Shown: positions 5,391 through 5,507 of the stretch, in pieces
Position numbering within the stretch: the first letter of the stretch is position 1
Layout: every line of letters starts with the position of its first letter
DNA from: Treponema sp.
GTDB taxonomy: Bacteria > Spirochaetota > Spirochaetia > Treponematales > Breznakiellaceae
Reading direction: 5' to 3'
Length of the DNA stretch: 5,507 nucleotides
Assembly (NCBI GenBank): GCA_009780545.1
Contig: WQZW01000126.1
Coordinates: forward strand, 1 to 5,507
Notes under the pieces: generated by a model
Database searches by the model: none
What the model saw: the letters and a program-made list of their open reading frames with translations, nothing else
Told to the model about the DNA's origin: nothing
Program-made: the position numbers and the translations under genes

Positions 5391-5428
5391 TTGGCCAAAC
5401 ACACTTGACGAGTAAGGAGAACGTAAAG

Positions 5429-5507
5429 ATGACGATTTCGACCCGGATCAGTTTATCCCCCCCCCCCCCCCCCCCACCACTTCGTTTTGTCTGGCAGCGC
5501 ACCTGCC
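5429..5507 (+). CDS. Start of an unidentified gene interrupted by a poly-C tract
   Basis: AAGGAG (5414-5419) lies nine bases before the ATG at 5429, a well-formed translation start. The protein begins MTISTRISLS (1-10); this sort of short basic/hydrophobic start is common before a membrane segment in sensory or chemotaxis proteins, but that is only a guess. The tenth codon enters 19 C residues, so as written the protein continues with seven prolines and then LRFVWQRTC to the window edge. Adding or removing one C switches the downstream frame, and none of the three possible frames meets a stop before position 5507, so the true continuation cannot be chosen. The tract may be genuine or a sequencing/assembly error. 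Confidence 0.5.
   Translation, partial: MTISTRISLSPPPPPPPLRFVWQRTC
5457..5475. repeat. Homopolymeric tract of 19 C residues
   Basis: Nineteen uninterrupted C residues lie 28 bases after an ATG with a good ribosome site. Tracts of this length are prone to slipped-strand mispairing and in host-associated bacteria can switch genes on and off. They are also prone to sequencing error and often mark the ends of assembled contigs. The count itself should not be trusted. Confidence 0.85.

Noticed and set aside
4429..5502. Long minus-strand open frame (357 codons) opposite the PilZ and trmJ genes
   Set aside because: It spans two well-supported plus-strand genes and a terminator, begins near the poly-C tract and has no domain signal.

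Overview
The window looks like chromosomal DNA from a spirochaete, most likely a treponeme or close relative (Breznakiellaceae-type). This is an inference from gene content: a DUF4912 protein next to a GH57/DUF1957 protein, a PilZ protein with an N-terminal receiver-like half, and a TrmJ-type methyltransferase. No rRNA or other taxonomic marker is present. The genes are GC-rich and tightly packed, except for one long, AT-richer gap near the left end.

Layout: (1) Positions 1-112, minus strand, hold the first 37 codons of an oligoendopeptidase F-like M3 peptidase, with a clear Shine-Dalgarno and an extended -10 promoter. (2) Positions 113-1027 contain no intact gene. On the minus strand, one reading frame from 1006 to 377 reads like protein but is cut by four in-frame stops without any frame change, so it is best seen as a decayed gene. 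(3) Positions 1028-3679, plus strand, form a three-gene operon: a DUF4912 protein, a GH57-like protein that appears to have lost its catalytic residues, and a 106-residue coiled-coil protein. It starts from a near-consensus sigma-70 promoter placed almost on the start codon and ends in a GC-rich hairpin region with a strong intrinsic terminator. (4) Positions 3823-5343, plus strand, form a two-gene unit: a PilZ protein and a TrmJ-like tRNA 2'-O-methyltransferase, closed by a hairpin terminator lying inside the last codons of the methyltransferase. (5) At 5429 a new plus-strand gene starts with a good Shine-Dalgarno, but its tenth codon runs into 19 consecutive C residues. It leaves the window unresolved.

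The DUF4912/GH57/coiled-coil operon probably concerns alpha-glucan or another polysaccharide in the cytoplasm, more likely as a binding or scaffolding set than as an active branching enzyme, given the substitutions. The PilZ gene suggests cyclic-di-GMP signalling. Its pairing with a tRNA methyltransferase may be only convenience. Two genes (1028 and 3823) have promoter matches that would yield leaderless or nearly leaderless mRNAs, and neither has a normally spaced, strong Shine-Dalgarno. All family calls were made by eye from remembered motifs; no search was run.
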